This document shows positions 15,992-23,686 of a stretch of 45,223 nucleotides of DNA, in pieces. The notes beneath the pieces were generated by a model. That model saw only the letters and a list, made by a program, of their open reading frames with translations. It was not told the origin of the DNA and made no database searches. This stretch comes from Gemmatimonadales bacterium (GTDB lineage Bacteria; Gemmatimonadota; Gemmatimonadetes; Gemmatimonadales; GWC2-71-9). Position numbers and translations under genes: made by a program. The stretch is taken from contig JACDBX010000093.1 in assembly GCA_013694695.1 (NCBI GenBank), forward strand, positions 1-45,223, written 5' to 3'. How positions within the stretch are numbered: the first letter of the stretch is position 1; each line of letters begins with the position of its first letter.

Positions 15992-16909
15992 TCAGGGCGT
16001 ACCCGGGAAGCTGCTCCCGGTCAGGACCGCGGTCAATCCGAGGACGACGGCGGCCATTGCGAGCTCGATCGTGATGGCGCGGCGCAGGCGGACCGGCGCG
16101 TCGGGTGTTGCTGCAGCCAATGCGGGAGTGAGTATCCGCCAGTTCCACCATCCCGCCGCGGCAATGAGGACGAAGAGGCCGACCTTTCCCACCACCAGCA
16201 ACCCATAGGTCGTGCTGAACAGCGCACCGAGCGAGCCGACATACTGCCACGTCGCGATCACGCCTGATGCCACCAGCAGCGCGGCCCCGGTCCTGGCCGG
16301 AATGGAGAACGCGCACACCACTCCGGCCAGCTCATCGATCCGCGCCGCGCGACGAAGCACCGGGAAGGTGGTGAGGGAGAGAATCGCGAGCGTGCCCAGC
16401 CAGATCCCGGCACCGCCGAGGTGCAACAGGTCGACCACGCGCCCTGTGAACGGCGGCCAGATTTCCTCGGTCGGGTGACCCATTCCAGTCTGCGCCCATG
16501 CTACCACCGCGGTTGTTGTCACCAACAGGTACCAGGTTGCACCGGGGCGCCAACGAACCAGCCACGATCCTGCGAGCAACACCAAGGCCGCAACGGTTTG
16601 CAGCGTCCAGCTCGTGCCCCACGTCCCCTCGAGGAGCACGGCCTGGATCAATCCCGATTCCAGTGGCTCACCGGGTTCGACGAATGTCAGGAGTTGCAGC
16701 GCACCCCGGGCGAGCGACAGCATGAGGAGGAACCACGCACCGAGGCCGGGCAACCGCGCGTGCCATCCGCCGATCTGCGCGGCGCGCCCGGAACCGGGCT
16801 CGACATGGGCCCGGGCCAAACGCGTCGCGACTGCGACGCCGATGAGGAGGAGGATGGCGAGAAGGATCGCGCCACGAACAACGGGAAAGAGCGTGCCGAG
16901 CCCCGGCAC
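15992..16909 (-). CDS. copD: CopD-family copper resistance/uptake membrane protein
   Basis: This 305-residue inner-membrane protein has about eight predicted helices. The segment TGMGHPTEEIWPPFTGRVVDLLHLGGAGIWLGTLAIL is characteristic of the CopD domain, where His and Trp residues on helix ends are thought to handle copper or haem. The GTG start (16907-16909) lies 7 bp after the fur-like stop, so the two genes are probably cotranscribed. No separate CopC-domain gene is present nearby. Whether it imports copper or serves respiratory oxidase assembly is not known; SURF1, an oxidase assembly factor, is encoded 3 kb away but in another unit. Assignment to the family is firm, transport direction is not. 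Confidence 0.88.
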   Translation of the reverse strand: MPGLGTLFPVVRGAILLAILLLIGVAVATRLARAHVEPGSGRAAQIGGWHARLPGLGAWFLLMLSLARGALQLLTFVEPGEPLESGLIQAVLLEGTWGTSWTLQTVAALVLLAGSWLVRWRPGATWYLLVTTTAVVAWAQTGMGHPTEEIWPPFTGRVVDLLHLGGAGIWLGTLAILSLTTFPVLRRAARIDELAGVVCAFSIPARTGAALLVASGVIATWQYVGSLGALFSTTYGLLVVGKVGLFVLIAAAGWWNWRILTPALAAATPDAPVRLRRAITIELAMAAVVLGLTAVLTGSSFPGTP

Positions 16910-16916
16910 GAGCGCG

Positions 16917-17300
16917 TCAGGTACCGGTGGAGCGCGAGCACTCGGCGCAGGTGCCGTAGAGCACGACCTCGTGGGTCACGAGGACAAAGCCCCGGGGCAC
17001 GAGCTGGTGCAGCGTGTCGACACAGCCCGGAACCTCGAACACCCGGTCGCATTGCGAGCAATGGAAGTGATGGTGGTGTCCCTTCCCGTGGAGCTCGTAC
17101 CGCGGCACTTCGCCAGGGAGCTCCACCGGGATCAGCCACCCCTCGTCGAGGAGGGCGCGGATGTTCCGATATACGGTCGCGATCCCGATCCCGCCGACTT
17201 CGCCGCGGGCGGCCGACAGCACTTCATTGGTGCTCAGCGGTCGGTCGGCTCGCTGAAGCGCACGTCGGATGGCACCACGCTGTCGGGTGTTACGTTCCAT
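16917..17300 (-). CDS. Fur-family metal-responsive repressor (Fur/PerR/Zur type)
   Basis: This 127-residue regulator has an N-terminal winged helix (TVYRNIRALLDEGWL, residues 42-56), the metal-sensing HGKGHHHHFHC segment (71-81), and two CxxC pairs at 81/84 and 118/121 that form the structural zinc site. YELHGKGHHHH and the VFEV strand are usual for the family. Sequence alone does not decide between iron, zinc and peroxide sensing. ATG 17300 has AGAAGGAG upstream at a spacing of about 11 nt. The gene diverges from the PafA-type phosphatase with 87 bp between starts, and leads the fur-copD-fmdB-marR run, suggesting metal-dependent control of CopD. Confidence 0.92.
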   Translation of the reverse strand: MERNTRQRGAIRRALQRADRPLSTNEVLSAARGEVGGIGIATVYRNIRALLDEGWLIPVELPGEVPRYELHGKGHHHHFHCSQCDRVFEVPGCVDTLHQLVPRGFVLVTHEVVLYGTCAECSRSTGT

Positions 17301-17387
17301 CGATGGTCGATCTCCTTCTAGGTCTGTCGATCATGGGGATCCCTAAAGCTACGCACTCTTCCCGGAAACCCAAGTCGGAGCCGGAAT

Positions 17388-18941
17388 TTGCTTCTCCCGA
17401 TCCTCCTGTCCGCCGTCCAGGCAGCGGCACCCATGGTCAGGGCATCTCCCGTGCCACCGCGGCTGGTCGTCTCGCTGGTGATAGACCAGCTCCGGCCCGA
17501 TTACCTCGAGCGGTGGCGGCCCCAGTTCCGGGGTGGGTTGGCGTGGCTGCTCCGCGAAGGGGTGTTCTACGCGAACGGCGAGCAGGATCACGCCATGACC
17601 AGCACGGCCGCCGGCCATTCGACCATGCTCAGCGGCCGGTCGCCCGCGAGCACGGGTATCATTGCGAATGACCTGGGCGTCCCCGATCGGGCCTCGCCGC
17701 TGATCCGCTCCGGTGGCCCGGGAGCCTCACCGCACCGATTCAGGGGAACCACCCTCGCCGACTGGATGGTCGCGCGCAATCCGGCGACCCGGATCTTCTC
17801 GATTTCCCGCAAGGATCGAGGCGCAATCATGGCGATCGGCCGCGCCCGGGTCCCGGTTTACTGGTACACACAGGGAACCTTCACCACCAGCCGTTACTAC
17901 GCCGACTCGCTTCCATCGTGGCTGTCGGCGTGGAACGCACGTGAACCAGCCACCCGGCTCGCCGGCCACGCATGGGAGCTATCGCGGCCGGCGGCGGACT
18001 ATCCCGAGGCCGATGCACGGCCCTTCGAGCGCGGCGGGATACGACACGTGTTTCCGCACGTTCTTTCGACCGATCCGGTCGCTGCCGCCGTAGAGCTCGA
18101 GGCCCACACCCTGATCGACTCGCTCACCCTCGATGCGGCGTGGGCGGGGGTGCGCGCGACCGGACTGGGAACCGATGCCATCACCGATCTCCTCGCGATT
18201 TCGCTGTCGGCGACCGACAACATCGGCCATCGCTACGGACCGGGTTCGCGCGAGGTGCACGATCATCTCCTCAATGTCGATCGCTGGCTCGGAATATTCC
18301 TCGATTCGCTGGCCACCATCGTTCCGCTCGACCAATTGGTGGTCTCGCTGACTTCCGACCACGGTGTGACGGAGTATCCCGAGGCGGGCGCGGGCGGGCG
18401 GGCATCGATCGGCACGGAGGTAACGGCGCTCAATGCGTGGGGGCGCGACACGATCGGTGTGCGTGCCGGTGCGGTCGGGTACTCGGGACTGCTCATGGCG
18501 CGAACTGGTGACCTGGCAAAGCGCGGCGTCGACATCGATTCGCTCGCGGGTGCGATCGCCGCACGGGTCCGCAGGCTGCCTGGGGTGCTGACGGTGTACA
18601 CGCCGCGCACCCTGCGCGCCGCGCGAGCGACCGATGCTGAAGCGGGCCGCTGGCGGCGGCAGCTGCCATCCGATGCGGAGTGGCTGGTGGCCGCTTCGCT
18701 TCGCCCAGGGTGGATCTGGGGAAGGGTGGGCGGCGAGACCGGCCACGGAACCACCAATCTCGACGATCGCCATGTGCCGATCCTCTTCCGGGTTCCCGGC
18801 ACCACCCCGGTGCGCATCACCAGGATGGTGCGCACCATCGACATCGGTCCGACGTTCGCCGCGCTGCTTGACATCAAGCCGATGGAGCGCGTTGAAGGTG
18901 TGGCGCTTCGCGAGGTTCTTCCCAAACGTTCATCAAGGTGA
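17388..18941 (+). CDS. Secreted PafA-type alkaline phosphatase family protein
   Basis: The 517-residue protein is predicted to be a periplasmic phosphomonoesterase of the alkaline phosphatase superfamily. After a signal peptide (LLLPILLSAVQAAAP), VVSLVIDQLRPDYL gives the first metal Asp. The segment DHAMTSTAAGHSTMLSGRSP holds the nucleophile Thr. RKDRGAIMAIG carries the Lys/Arg pair that PafA uses for monoester binding. SATDNIGHRYGPGSREVHDHL, LTSDHG and TGHGTTN supply the remaining metal ligands. The start is TTG 17388, chosen because GGAG lies 7 nt upstream and it restores the signal peptide; the first ATG (17431) would remove it. The M19 dipeptidase follows 4 bp after the stop, so the two are likely cotranscribed. 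Confidence 0.9.
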   Translation: MLLPILLSAVQAAAPMVRASPVPPRLVVSLVIDQLRPDYLERWRPQFRGGLAWLLREGVFYANGEQDHAMTSTAAGHSTMLSGRSPASTGIIANDLGVPDRASPLIRSGGPGASPHRFRGTTLADWMVARNPATRIFSISRKDRGAIMAIGRARVPVYWYTQGTFTTSRYYADSLPSWLSAWNAREPATRLAGHAWELSRPAADYPEADARPFERGGIRHVFPHVLSTDPVAAAVELEAHTLIDSLTLDAAWAGVRATGLGTDAITDLLAISLSATDNIGHRYGPGSREVHDHLLNVDRWLGIFLDSLATIVPLDQLVVSLTSDHGVTEYPEAGAGGRASIGTEVTALNAWGRDTIGVRAGAVGYSGLLMARTGDLAKRGVDIDSLAGAIAARVRRLPGVLTVYTPRTLRAARATDAEAGRWRRQLPSDAEWLVAASLRPGWIWGRVGGETGHGTTNLDDRHVPILFRVPGTTPVRITRMVRTIDIGPTFAALLDIKPMERVEGVALREVLPKRSSR

Positions 18942-18945
18942 ATCA

Positions 18946-20160
18946 ATGCGCATGCTCGCAATTATTGCCCTGCTCACTGCCGTCCAGGTAGCTCCCGCCG
19001 CCGCCCAGCGGATGCCGCACGACGACGCCATGAAGCAGGCGCGGAAGTTCCTCGCCGAAAACTTCATTGCTGATGGACACAACGACGTGCCGTGGGAAAT
19101 TCGGCAGTCGGCCGCGATGGACGTCGATCGATACGATCTCCGCACGCCTGCGCCCGGGCAGACCGACATCGCGCGACTGCGCGCCGGCGGGGTCGGGGTC
19201 CAGTTCTGGTCTGTCTATGTCCCCGGCGAGATCGCCGACTCGGGCTTTGCCAGGGTGCAACTCGAGCAGATCGACATCGCACGGCGAATGATCGCGAGGT
19301 ATCCCGAGGCATTCGTGCTGGCCACGTCGGTGGCCGACATCGAAGACGCGCGTCGTGACGGGAAGATCGCCTCGCTCATCGGCATGGAAGGTGGGCACGC
19401 CATCGAGAACTCGCTCGGCGCGCTCAGGATGTATTACGCACTCGGCGCACGCTACATGACGCTCACCCACAACGTTACGCTCGACTGGGCGGATGCCGCC
19501 ATGGACGTGGCGCGCCACGGTGGGCTCACCGATTTCGGACGTGACGTGGTGCGCGAGATGAACCGGATCGGGATGATCGTTGATCTCAGTCACGTCTCGC
19601 CCGGCTCGATGTCGGATGCGCTCGACATCACCACCGCGCCAGTGATGTTTTCGCACTCGTCCGCGCGTGCCGTCACCGACGTGCCACGCAACGTCCCCGA
19701 CTCGATCCTCAAGCGGATGCAGAAGAACGGTGGCGTGGTGATGGTGACGTTCGTCGGCGGATTCATCTCGAAGCGGATGCGCGACTGGTCGGCGGCGGCC
19801 GATGCGGAGAACCGGCGGATCGCCGCCGCCCCGGGAGATTCCGCCAGCGTGCGCGCGGCGATGCAGGCGTGGCGCGCGGCGCACGCCCGCCCGCACGCGA
19901 CGGTGGGCGAGCTGGTCGACCACATCGAGCATGTGCGTCGGGTCGCCGGGATCGATCATGTCGGGCTGGGTGGCGACTACGACGGCACGAGCGAGTTGCC
20001 AGAGGGAATGGGCGATGTGTCGACCTATCCGGTCCTCTTTGCCGAGCTGATCCAGCGCGGGTGGAAGGACGACGAGCTGCGGAAACTTGCCAACGGGAAC
20101 ATCCTCAGGGTGCTGAAGGCCGTGGAGGCCGAACGCGACCGTCTCGCCGCACCACAATGA
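18946..20160 (+). CDS. Secreted membrane dipeptidase (peptidase family M19)
   Basis: This 404-residue zinc enzyme hydrolyses dipeptides, including some D-residue substrates. ATG 18946 is preceded by AAGGTGA and begins a signal peptide (MRMLAIIALLTAVQVAPAAAQ). Zinc ligands are visible in DGHNDVPWE (HxD), the bridging Glu in GMEGGHAIE, and the His residues of LSHVSPGSM and FSHSSARAVTD. GLGGDYDGTSELPEGMGDVSTYP is the conserved C-terminal segment of renal-dipeptidase relatives. The length is normal. It is coupled to the phosphatase gene upstream, and its last 56 bp overlap the convergent SURF1 gene. Role: final breakdown of imported or secreted peptides, in line with the many peptidases in this window. 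Confidence 0.94.
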   Translation: MRMLAIIALLTAVQVAPAAAQRMPHDDAMKQARKFLAENFIADGHNDVPWEIRQSAAMDVDRYDLRTPAPGQTDIARLRAGGVGVQFWSVYVPGEIADSGFARVQLEQIDIARRMIARYPEAFVLATSVADIEDARRDGKIASLIGMEGGHAIENSLGALRMYYALGARYMTLTHNVTLDWADAAMDVARHGGLTDFGRDVVREMNRIGMIVDLSHVSPGSMSDALDITTAPVMFSHSSARAVTDVPRNVPDSILKRMQKNGGVVMVTFVGGFISKRMRDWSAAADAENRRIAAAPGDSASVRAAMQAWRAAHARPHATVGELVDHIEHVRRVAGIDHVGLGGDYDGTSELPEGMGDVSTYPVLFAELIQRGWKDDELRKLANGNILRVLKAVEAERDRLAAPQ

Positions 20161-20830
20161 TGCCGAAGGCCGCAACCGCGAGGGCGATCCCGAACCACTG
20201 CAGCGCATAACTCAGGTGCGGGCCATCGTCGAGCACTGGTGGCTCGGCGGTGGGAAGGCGCCCCGGACCGGCCTCGTCGCCTGCCTCGATCACGTAGAGG
20301 TCGAGGGCCTGGGGAAGGCGCGCGTGCAGCGCGGCCCGATCAAGACGTCGGTAGGTGAGCTGTGCGCCGGCGTCGATCGGCTGCCCGCCATTGTCGGTTT
20401 CGGGAAGGCGATATGCAATTCCGTCGACGGTAACGACGCCGGCGGCGGGCGGTGGAACGATCGCGGGGGGCGTGACGCCATCCGGTGTGTACACGAAGCC
20501 GCGCAGGACCCACACGAGCGGTCCGCCACCTTCGCCGCGGAACGCGGTCACGACGTGAAGCCCCGGGGCCGAGCGGTGTACGCGCCCGCGCAGCAGCACC
20601 TGCACGCCCGGGTCGAACTCACCTCGGATCGTGATCCGGCGGCCGTCTGCCTCGGCCTCGGTGGTGCCCGGGCCGACCGCGATCGGTGGGGCCTCAAGGG
20701 CTGCGATCCGCTCGACATTGATCGCCCGGCGGTCGTCCAGGCGCTGCAACTGCCAGCGCCCCAGCAGGATGGCACCAACGGTGAGGAGCACGACGAGGGC
20801 AAGAACGGCGGTGCGTCGAAATGTGGACAC
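20105..20830 (-). CDS. SURF1 family cytochrome oxidase assembly protein
   Basis: The 241-residue inner-membrane protein has an N-terminal helix (TAVLALVVLLTVGAILLGRWQLQRL) and a C-terminal helix (ALQWFGIALAVAAFGIIVVRR) flanking a periplasmic domain. GRWQLQRLDDRRAI and PHLSYALQWFGIA are the two SURF1 family signatures. SURF1 aids haem a insertion into aa3-type oxidases. GTG 20830 has a GAGGG about 6 nt upstream and starts directly before the first helix; the longer in-frame lead adds Cys- and Pro-rich sequence and is rejected. The 3' end overlaps the M19 dipeptidase gene by 56 bp in antisense. No cox genes are adjacent, so this is a detached assembly gene. Confidence 0.9.
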   Translation of the reverse strand: MSTFRRTAVLALVVLLTVGAILLGRWQLQRLDDRRAINVERIAALEAPPIAVGPGTTEAEADGRRITIRGEFDPGVQVLLRGRVHRSAPGLHVVTAFRGEGGGPLVWVLRGFVYTPDGVTPPAIVPPPAAGVVTVDGIAYRLPETDNGGQPIDAGAQLTYRRLDRAALHARLPQALDLYVIEAGDEAGPGRLPTAEPPVLDDGPHLSYALQWFGIALAVAAFGIIVVRRDGRVRPPRPSAP

Positions 20831-20991
20831 CAGTGACCCTCTGGTAGGACACCCGGCCGGATTCGGGGGGGTAGCATTGAAACCGCAACCCCTTGCAAGC
20901 ACGTAAGATAGCAAAATGGCATGGCGCGTGCCGATGAATACGCGTCCGCGAGTGCCATCCCGGTTACCGTCGATACCCCAGGAGATTCACA

Positions 20992-21651
20992 ATGCGTCGC
21001 ATGATCGCCATCGCTGCCGTGCTAGCCTTCGTCGGCACGACCACCACGCTTGAAGCCCAGGGGCGCCGCGGTCGTCCCGGTGATGACCGGGGACTGGTCG
21101 AACTCTCGCAGAAGGGAACCCGCGGCGGATTTTTCATCACCGGTGGAATCGGTGCCGGACGGGAACAGTTCAAGTTCAGCGGTGAGGATGATTACTCCGA
21201 GGCGCTGACGTCGCCCACCCTCACGCTCCGGTTCGGTGGAACGCCGAGCCCGCGGGTGCGCCTGGGGGTTGAGCTCTTCGGTTGGAGCGGTGATGGCGAG
21301 GAAACGTCTCTCAACGTGATCGATCCTTACACCGATACGTTCGGCACCGCGACCGGCACCATCCAGTTCTATCCGTTTCCGTCGGATGGCCTCTGGATCA
21401 AGGGCGGGGCGGGGTACGCCCGGAGCGAGCGCAACTACGACGACCCGCAGCTTATCGACGCGGTGGAGAACGGCTTCGCCTGGTCAGTGGGCGCCGGCTA
21501 TGAGCTCCCCCTTTCCCGCTCCATCTCGATCGGTCCCTCGGTGCAGCTGCAGCAGGGCTCGTTTTCGCAACGTAATGAGCCGACGCTCCACGAGCGTGTG
21601 CTCAACATCGGCATCGAGGTGACCTTCCAGACGGGCGGTCGCTGGCGTTGA
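20992..21651 (+). CDS. Outer-membrane beta-barrel protein of unknown function
   Basis: This 219-residue protein starts with a signal peptide ending TTTLEAQG after ATG 20992, which has AGGAG 7 nt upstream. The mature part consists of alternating strands with aromatic girdles (GGFFITGGIGAG, PTLTLRFGG, VRLGVELFGWSG, GTIQFYPF, LWIKGGAGYARSE, FAWSVGAGYELPL, SISIGPSVQLQQGSF) and ends LNIGIEVTFQTGGRWR. This is the pattern of an eight-stranded OmpA/OmpW-like barrel. No ligand or partner can be named. The promoter of the downstream tRNA-Leu overlaps its stop codon. The 161 bp upstream, between divergent SURF1 and this gene, hold no promoter I can support. Confidence 0.82.
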   Translation: MRRMIAIAAVLAFVGTTTTLEAQGRRGRPGDDRGLVELSQKGTRGGFFITGGIGAGREQFKFSGEDDYSEALTSPTLTLRFGGTPSPRVRLGVELFGWSGDGEETSLNVIDPYTDTFGTATGTIQFYPFPSDGLWIKGGAGYARSERNYDDPQLIDAVENGFAWSVGAGYELPLSRSISIGPSVQLQQGSFSQRNEPTLHERVLNIGIEVTFQTGGRWR

Positions 21652-21677
21652 CCCACGTCGGGGCGCGGCGGTATATT
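21648..21677 (+). promoter_or_regulatory. tRNA-Leu promoter: TTGACC, 18 nt, TATATT
   Basis: TTGACC (21648-21653) overlaps the stop codon of the barrel gene. TATATT (21672-21677) follows after 18 bp. Transcription would begin near 21684, five bases before tRNA-Leu. Spacing and -10 hexamer match the tRNA-Glu promoter at 6278-6307. Confidence 0.7.
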
Positions 21678-21688
21678 CGCCCCGCTGC

Positions 21689-21770
21689 GCCCTGGTGGTG
21701 AAACTGGTAGACACGCTATCTTGAGGGGGTAGTGCCGCAAGGCGTCGCGGTTCGAATCCGCGCCAGGGCA
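21689..21770 (+). tRNA. tRNA-Leu (GAG)
   Basis: This is an 82-nt class II tRNA with a long variable arm. Acceptor GCCCTGG pairs with CCAGGGC, with discriminator A. Anticodon stem CTATC/GGTAG holds TTGAGGG with anticodon GAG. The T-arm CGCGG-TTCGAAT-CCGCG is perfect. No CCA is encoded. Confidence 0.95.
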
Positions 21771-21782
21771 TCGCGAGAGCTA

Positions 21783-21854
21783 GCCACTGTAGCTCAGGGG
21801 TAGAGCACTCGATTCGTAATCGAGCGGTCGTCAGTTCAAATCTGACCAGTGGCT
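21783..21854 (+). tRNA. tRNA-Thr (CGT)
   Basis: Acceptor GCCACTG pairs with CAGTGGC, with discriminator T. Anticodon stem CTCGA/TCGAG holds TTCGTAA with anticodon CGT. T-arm is GTCAG-TTCAAAT-CTGAC. It lies 12 bp after tRNA-Leu and is probably in the same transcript. Confidence 0.95.
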
Positions 21855-21996
21855 CTGTCAACGTGATGTGCACGTCGCGACACGAAAAGATCTCGACACG
21901 ACTTCCGGCCCCGGCGCTTCCTCAGCGTGCGGGGCCGATTGCTTCCGTGCGATAATGCCGATTTTGACCCACCTTTCGCATTATTGCGAGCGTGCA

Positions 21997-22002
21997 TATA
22001 CT
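21997..22002 (+). promoter_or_regulatory. Candidate -10 box (TATACT) for the riboswitch-subtilase transcript
   Basis: TATACT lies 59 nt before the riboswitch P1 stem and would place the transcript start near 22009, giving a leader of about 183 nt. The -35 region (TTTCGC at 21974) is weak. It is the best promoter in the 337-bp gap between tRNA-Thr and the subtilase. Confidence 0.4.
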
Positions 22003-22060
22003 GTACGCTCCGTGGCGTGGACTTTGTCCTCCATTCCGCCGCGGTCCCAGGCAAACCCAT

Positions 22061-22144
22061 CTTCTTTCGAAACGGCGACCCGGCCGCAAGGCCGGTACGC
22101 AAAGCCAGGGGTCTCTCGCAGACAGCCCAGCTCCCGAAAAGAAG
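22061..22144 (+). ncRNA. Cyclic-di-GMP-I (GEMM) riboswitch
   Basis: The 84-nt element has the class I architecture. A closing P1 stem is formed by CTTCTTTCG (22061-22069) and CGAAAAGAAG (22135-22144), with one bulged A. A P2 hairpin CCGGCC-GCAA-GGCCGG (22080-22095) has a GNRA tetraloop. It is followed directly by the near-invariant TACGCAAAGCC (22096-22106). A second short hairpin (GGTCT...AGAC) is followed by AGCCCAGCTCCCG. These are established GEMM-I landmarks. It sits about 48 nt before the start of a secreted lipoprotein protease, a typical GEMM target. A downstream hairpin CCGGC...GCCGG (22151-22166) lacks a U-run, and CTTCC can pair weakly with the GGAG ribosome binding site, so control may act at translation. 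A GEMM-Ib (3',3'-cGAMP) identity is not excluded. Confidence 0.82.
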
Positions 22145-22191
22145 TTCTTTCCGGCAAAGACGCCGGCTGTACTTCCATCAAGGAGTGTGCT

Positions 22192-23586
22192 GTGAAGCGT
22201 CTGTCCCTCCCCGCGGTCGCGGCCATCGCCGCATTCGGTCTCCTCGGCTGCGCCGACGAGAATCCCGTTGCGCCCGAGAGTGCGCCATCATTTGTACCCC
22301 AGGCATCCGTGTCGGTTGACGCCGCGAGCCTCGATCGCCATCTCGTACTCTTCAATGGCAGAGGCGTCCCAGAGAGCTTCGCGGCGGACGTCGCCGGTCT
22401 GGGCGGCTCGGTCGTGTACAGCCACGCATCGGGCATTGCGTTTGTAAGCGGGCTGAGCGAGCCGGCGGCCGCCGACCTGGCAAAGCGCAGTGGGGTGGCC
22501 GAGGTCATGGCCGATGAAGCGGTCGAGCTGCTTCCCGTCAATGGTGTTCAGGTAGAGGCGGCAGACGCTACTCCCGCCAGCCCCGCAACTCCATCGCTGG
22601 CATTCTTTTATCCGCGGCAGTGGCACCTCCGCGCAGTGGGCGCGAATCAGGCCTGGGCGGCCGGTCGTCGTGGTTCATCTGCCGTGACTGTGGCGATCCT
22701 GGATACGGGCATCGACTACCTGCTCCCTGACCTCGTCGGCCGCGTCGATCTGTCGCGCTCGGCATCCTTCGTACCGAACGATGACTTGCTTGTGCAGGCA
22801 AACTTCCCGGGCAGGCATCCGGTCACCGACCTGCACTATCACGGCACACACGTCGCCGCGACCGTAACCAGCAACGCACTCGTCGCAGCCGGTGTGACCT
22901 CGGGCGTGACGCTCATCGGCGTCAAGGTGCTCGGCGCGAACGGAAGCAGCTTCGCCGGTAGTGTTATCGCGGGAGTTCTTTTTGCGGTGGACAACGGTGC
23001 GGATGTTATCAATATGAGCCTCGGCGGCGGGTTCTCGAAGGCCGGCAATGGCCGGTCGGTCGGGTTCATCAACCGCGTATTCAATGAGGCGAACCGCGAG
23101 GAAGTGACGGTCGTCGTCGCCGCCGGCAACGAGAGTGCCGACCTCAATCGCAACGGCAACACGTTCAAGTCGTATTGCGACGCGCCCAACGTGATCTGCG
23201 TCTCCGCGACCGGCCCGACGTCGCGCGCCAGCTTGATCGGTCCGTGGGCGAACATCGACGCCTTCGCTGCCTACAGCAATTTCGGTTCGGCGATCGGCGT
23301 CGCGGCACCTGGCGGGAACACGGGTGGTTCCGTGATCGCCGGCTGCGCCAAGACCAGCCTGACATTCAGGATTTGCGCAACGGGCAACTTCGTGCTCAAC
23401 TCCAACGGCACCAGCATGGCGTCGCCGCACGTTGCTGCGCTCGCTGCGCTGCTCGTCGAAGATGGCCTGAAGCCATCGCAGATTCGCGCCCGCATCCGGC
23501 AGAGTGCTGACGATCTCGGCGCTCCCGGGACGGACCCCTACTACGGCAGCGGCCGCATCAACATTCCGCAGGCGCTGGGCTTGTAA
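22192..23586 (+). CDS. Lipoprotein subtilisin-like serine protease (S8)
   Basis: This 464-residue secreted protease starts at GTG 22192, with AAGGAG 6 nt upstream. The signal sequence ends in the lipobox LLGC (AAFGLLGCADE), so it is lipid-anchored. Residues about 35-125 are an I9-type inhibitor propeptide (HLVLFNGRGVPESFAADVAGLGG...VAEVMADEAVELLP). The catalytic triad is Asp171 (AILDTGID), His217 (HGTHVAA) and Ser408 (NGTSMASPHVAA). Asn in VVAAGNES supplies the oxyanion hole. The length and domain order are normal. The gene is preceded by a c-di-GMP-I riboswitch and followed by a strong terminator, so it is a monocistronic, second-messenger-controlled gene. Substrates are presumably extracellular or surface proteins. 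Confidence 0.95.
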   Translation: MKRLSLPAVAAIAAFGLLGCADENPVAPESAPSFVPQASVSVDAASLDRHLVLFNGRGVPESFAADVAGLGGSVVYSHASGIAFVSGLSEPAAADLAKRSGVAEVMADEAVELLPVNGVQVEAADATPASPATPSLAFFYPRQWHLRAVGANQAWAAGRRGSSAVTVAILDTGIDYLLPDLVGRVDLSRSASFVPNDDLLVQANFPGRHPVTDLHYHGTHVAATVTSNALVAAGVTSGVTLIGVKVLGANGSSFAGSVIAGVLFAVDNGADVINMSLGGGFSKAGNGRSVGFINRVFNEANREEVTVVVAAGNESADLNRNGNTFKSYCDAPNVICVSATGPTSRASLIGPWANIDAFAAYSNFGSAIGVAAPGGNTGGSVIAGCAKTSLTFRICATGNFVLNSNGTSMASPHVAALAALLVEDGLKPSQIRARIRQSADDLGAPGTDPYYGSGRINIPQALGL

Positions 23587-23608
23587 TCACTCGGTGTCGG
23601 ACAATGGG

Positions 23609-23636
23609 AAAGGCCCGCCAGACGGCGGGCCTTTTT
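23609..23636 (+). terminator. Strong intrinsic terminator after the subtilase
   Basis: AAAGGCCCGCC (23609-23619), loop AGAC and GGCGGGCCTTT (23624-23634) form an 11-bp perfect hairpin followed by more T. The A/T tracts on both sides make it potentially bidirectional, also serving the convergent carboxylesterase gene. Confidence 0.93.
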
Positions 23637-23686
23637 CGCTGATGCCTGCGCGATCGACTCACGCGCCGTAACGAGCGACTGGCGTT

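Noticed and set aside
17313-17387. Fur box in the fur/phosphatase divergent gap
   Set aside because: No AT-rich 19-bp inverted repeat resembling a Fur or Zur box can be recognised in these 75 bp.
18943-20208. Minus-strand open frame opposite the M19 dipeptidase
   Set aside because: No domain or signal peptide; the plus frame has the full zinc-site set.
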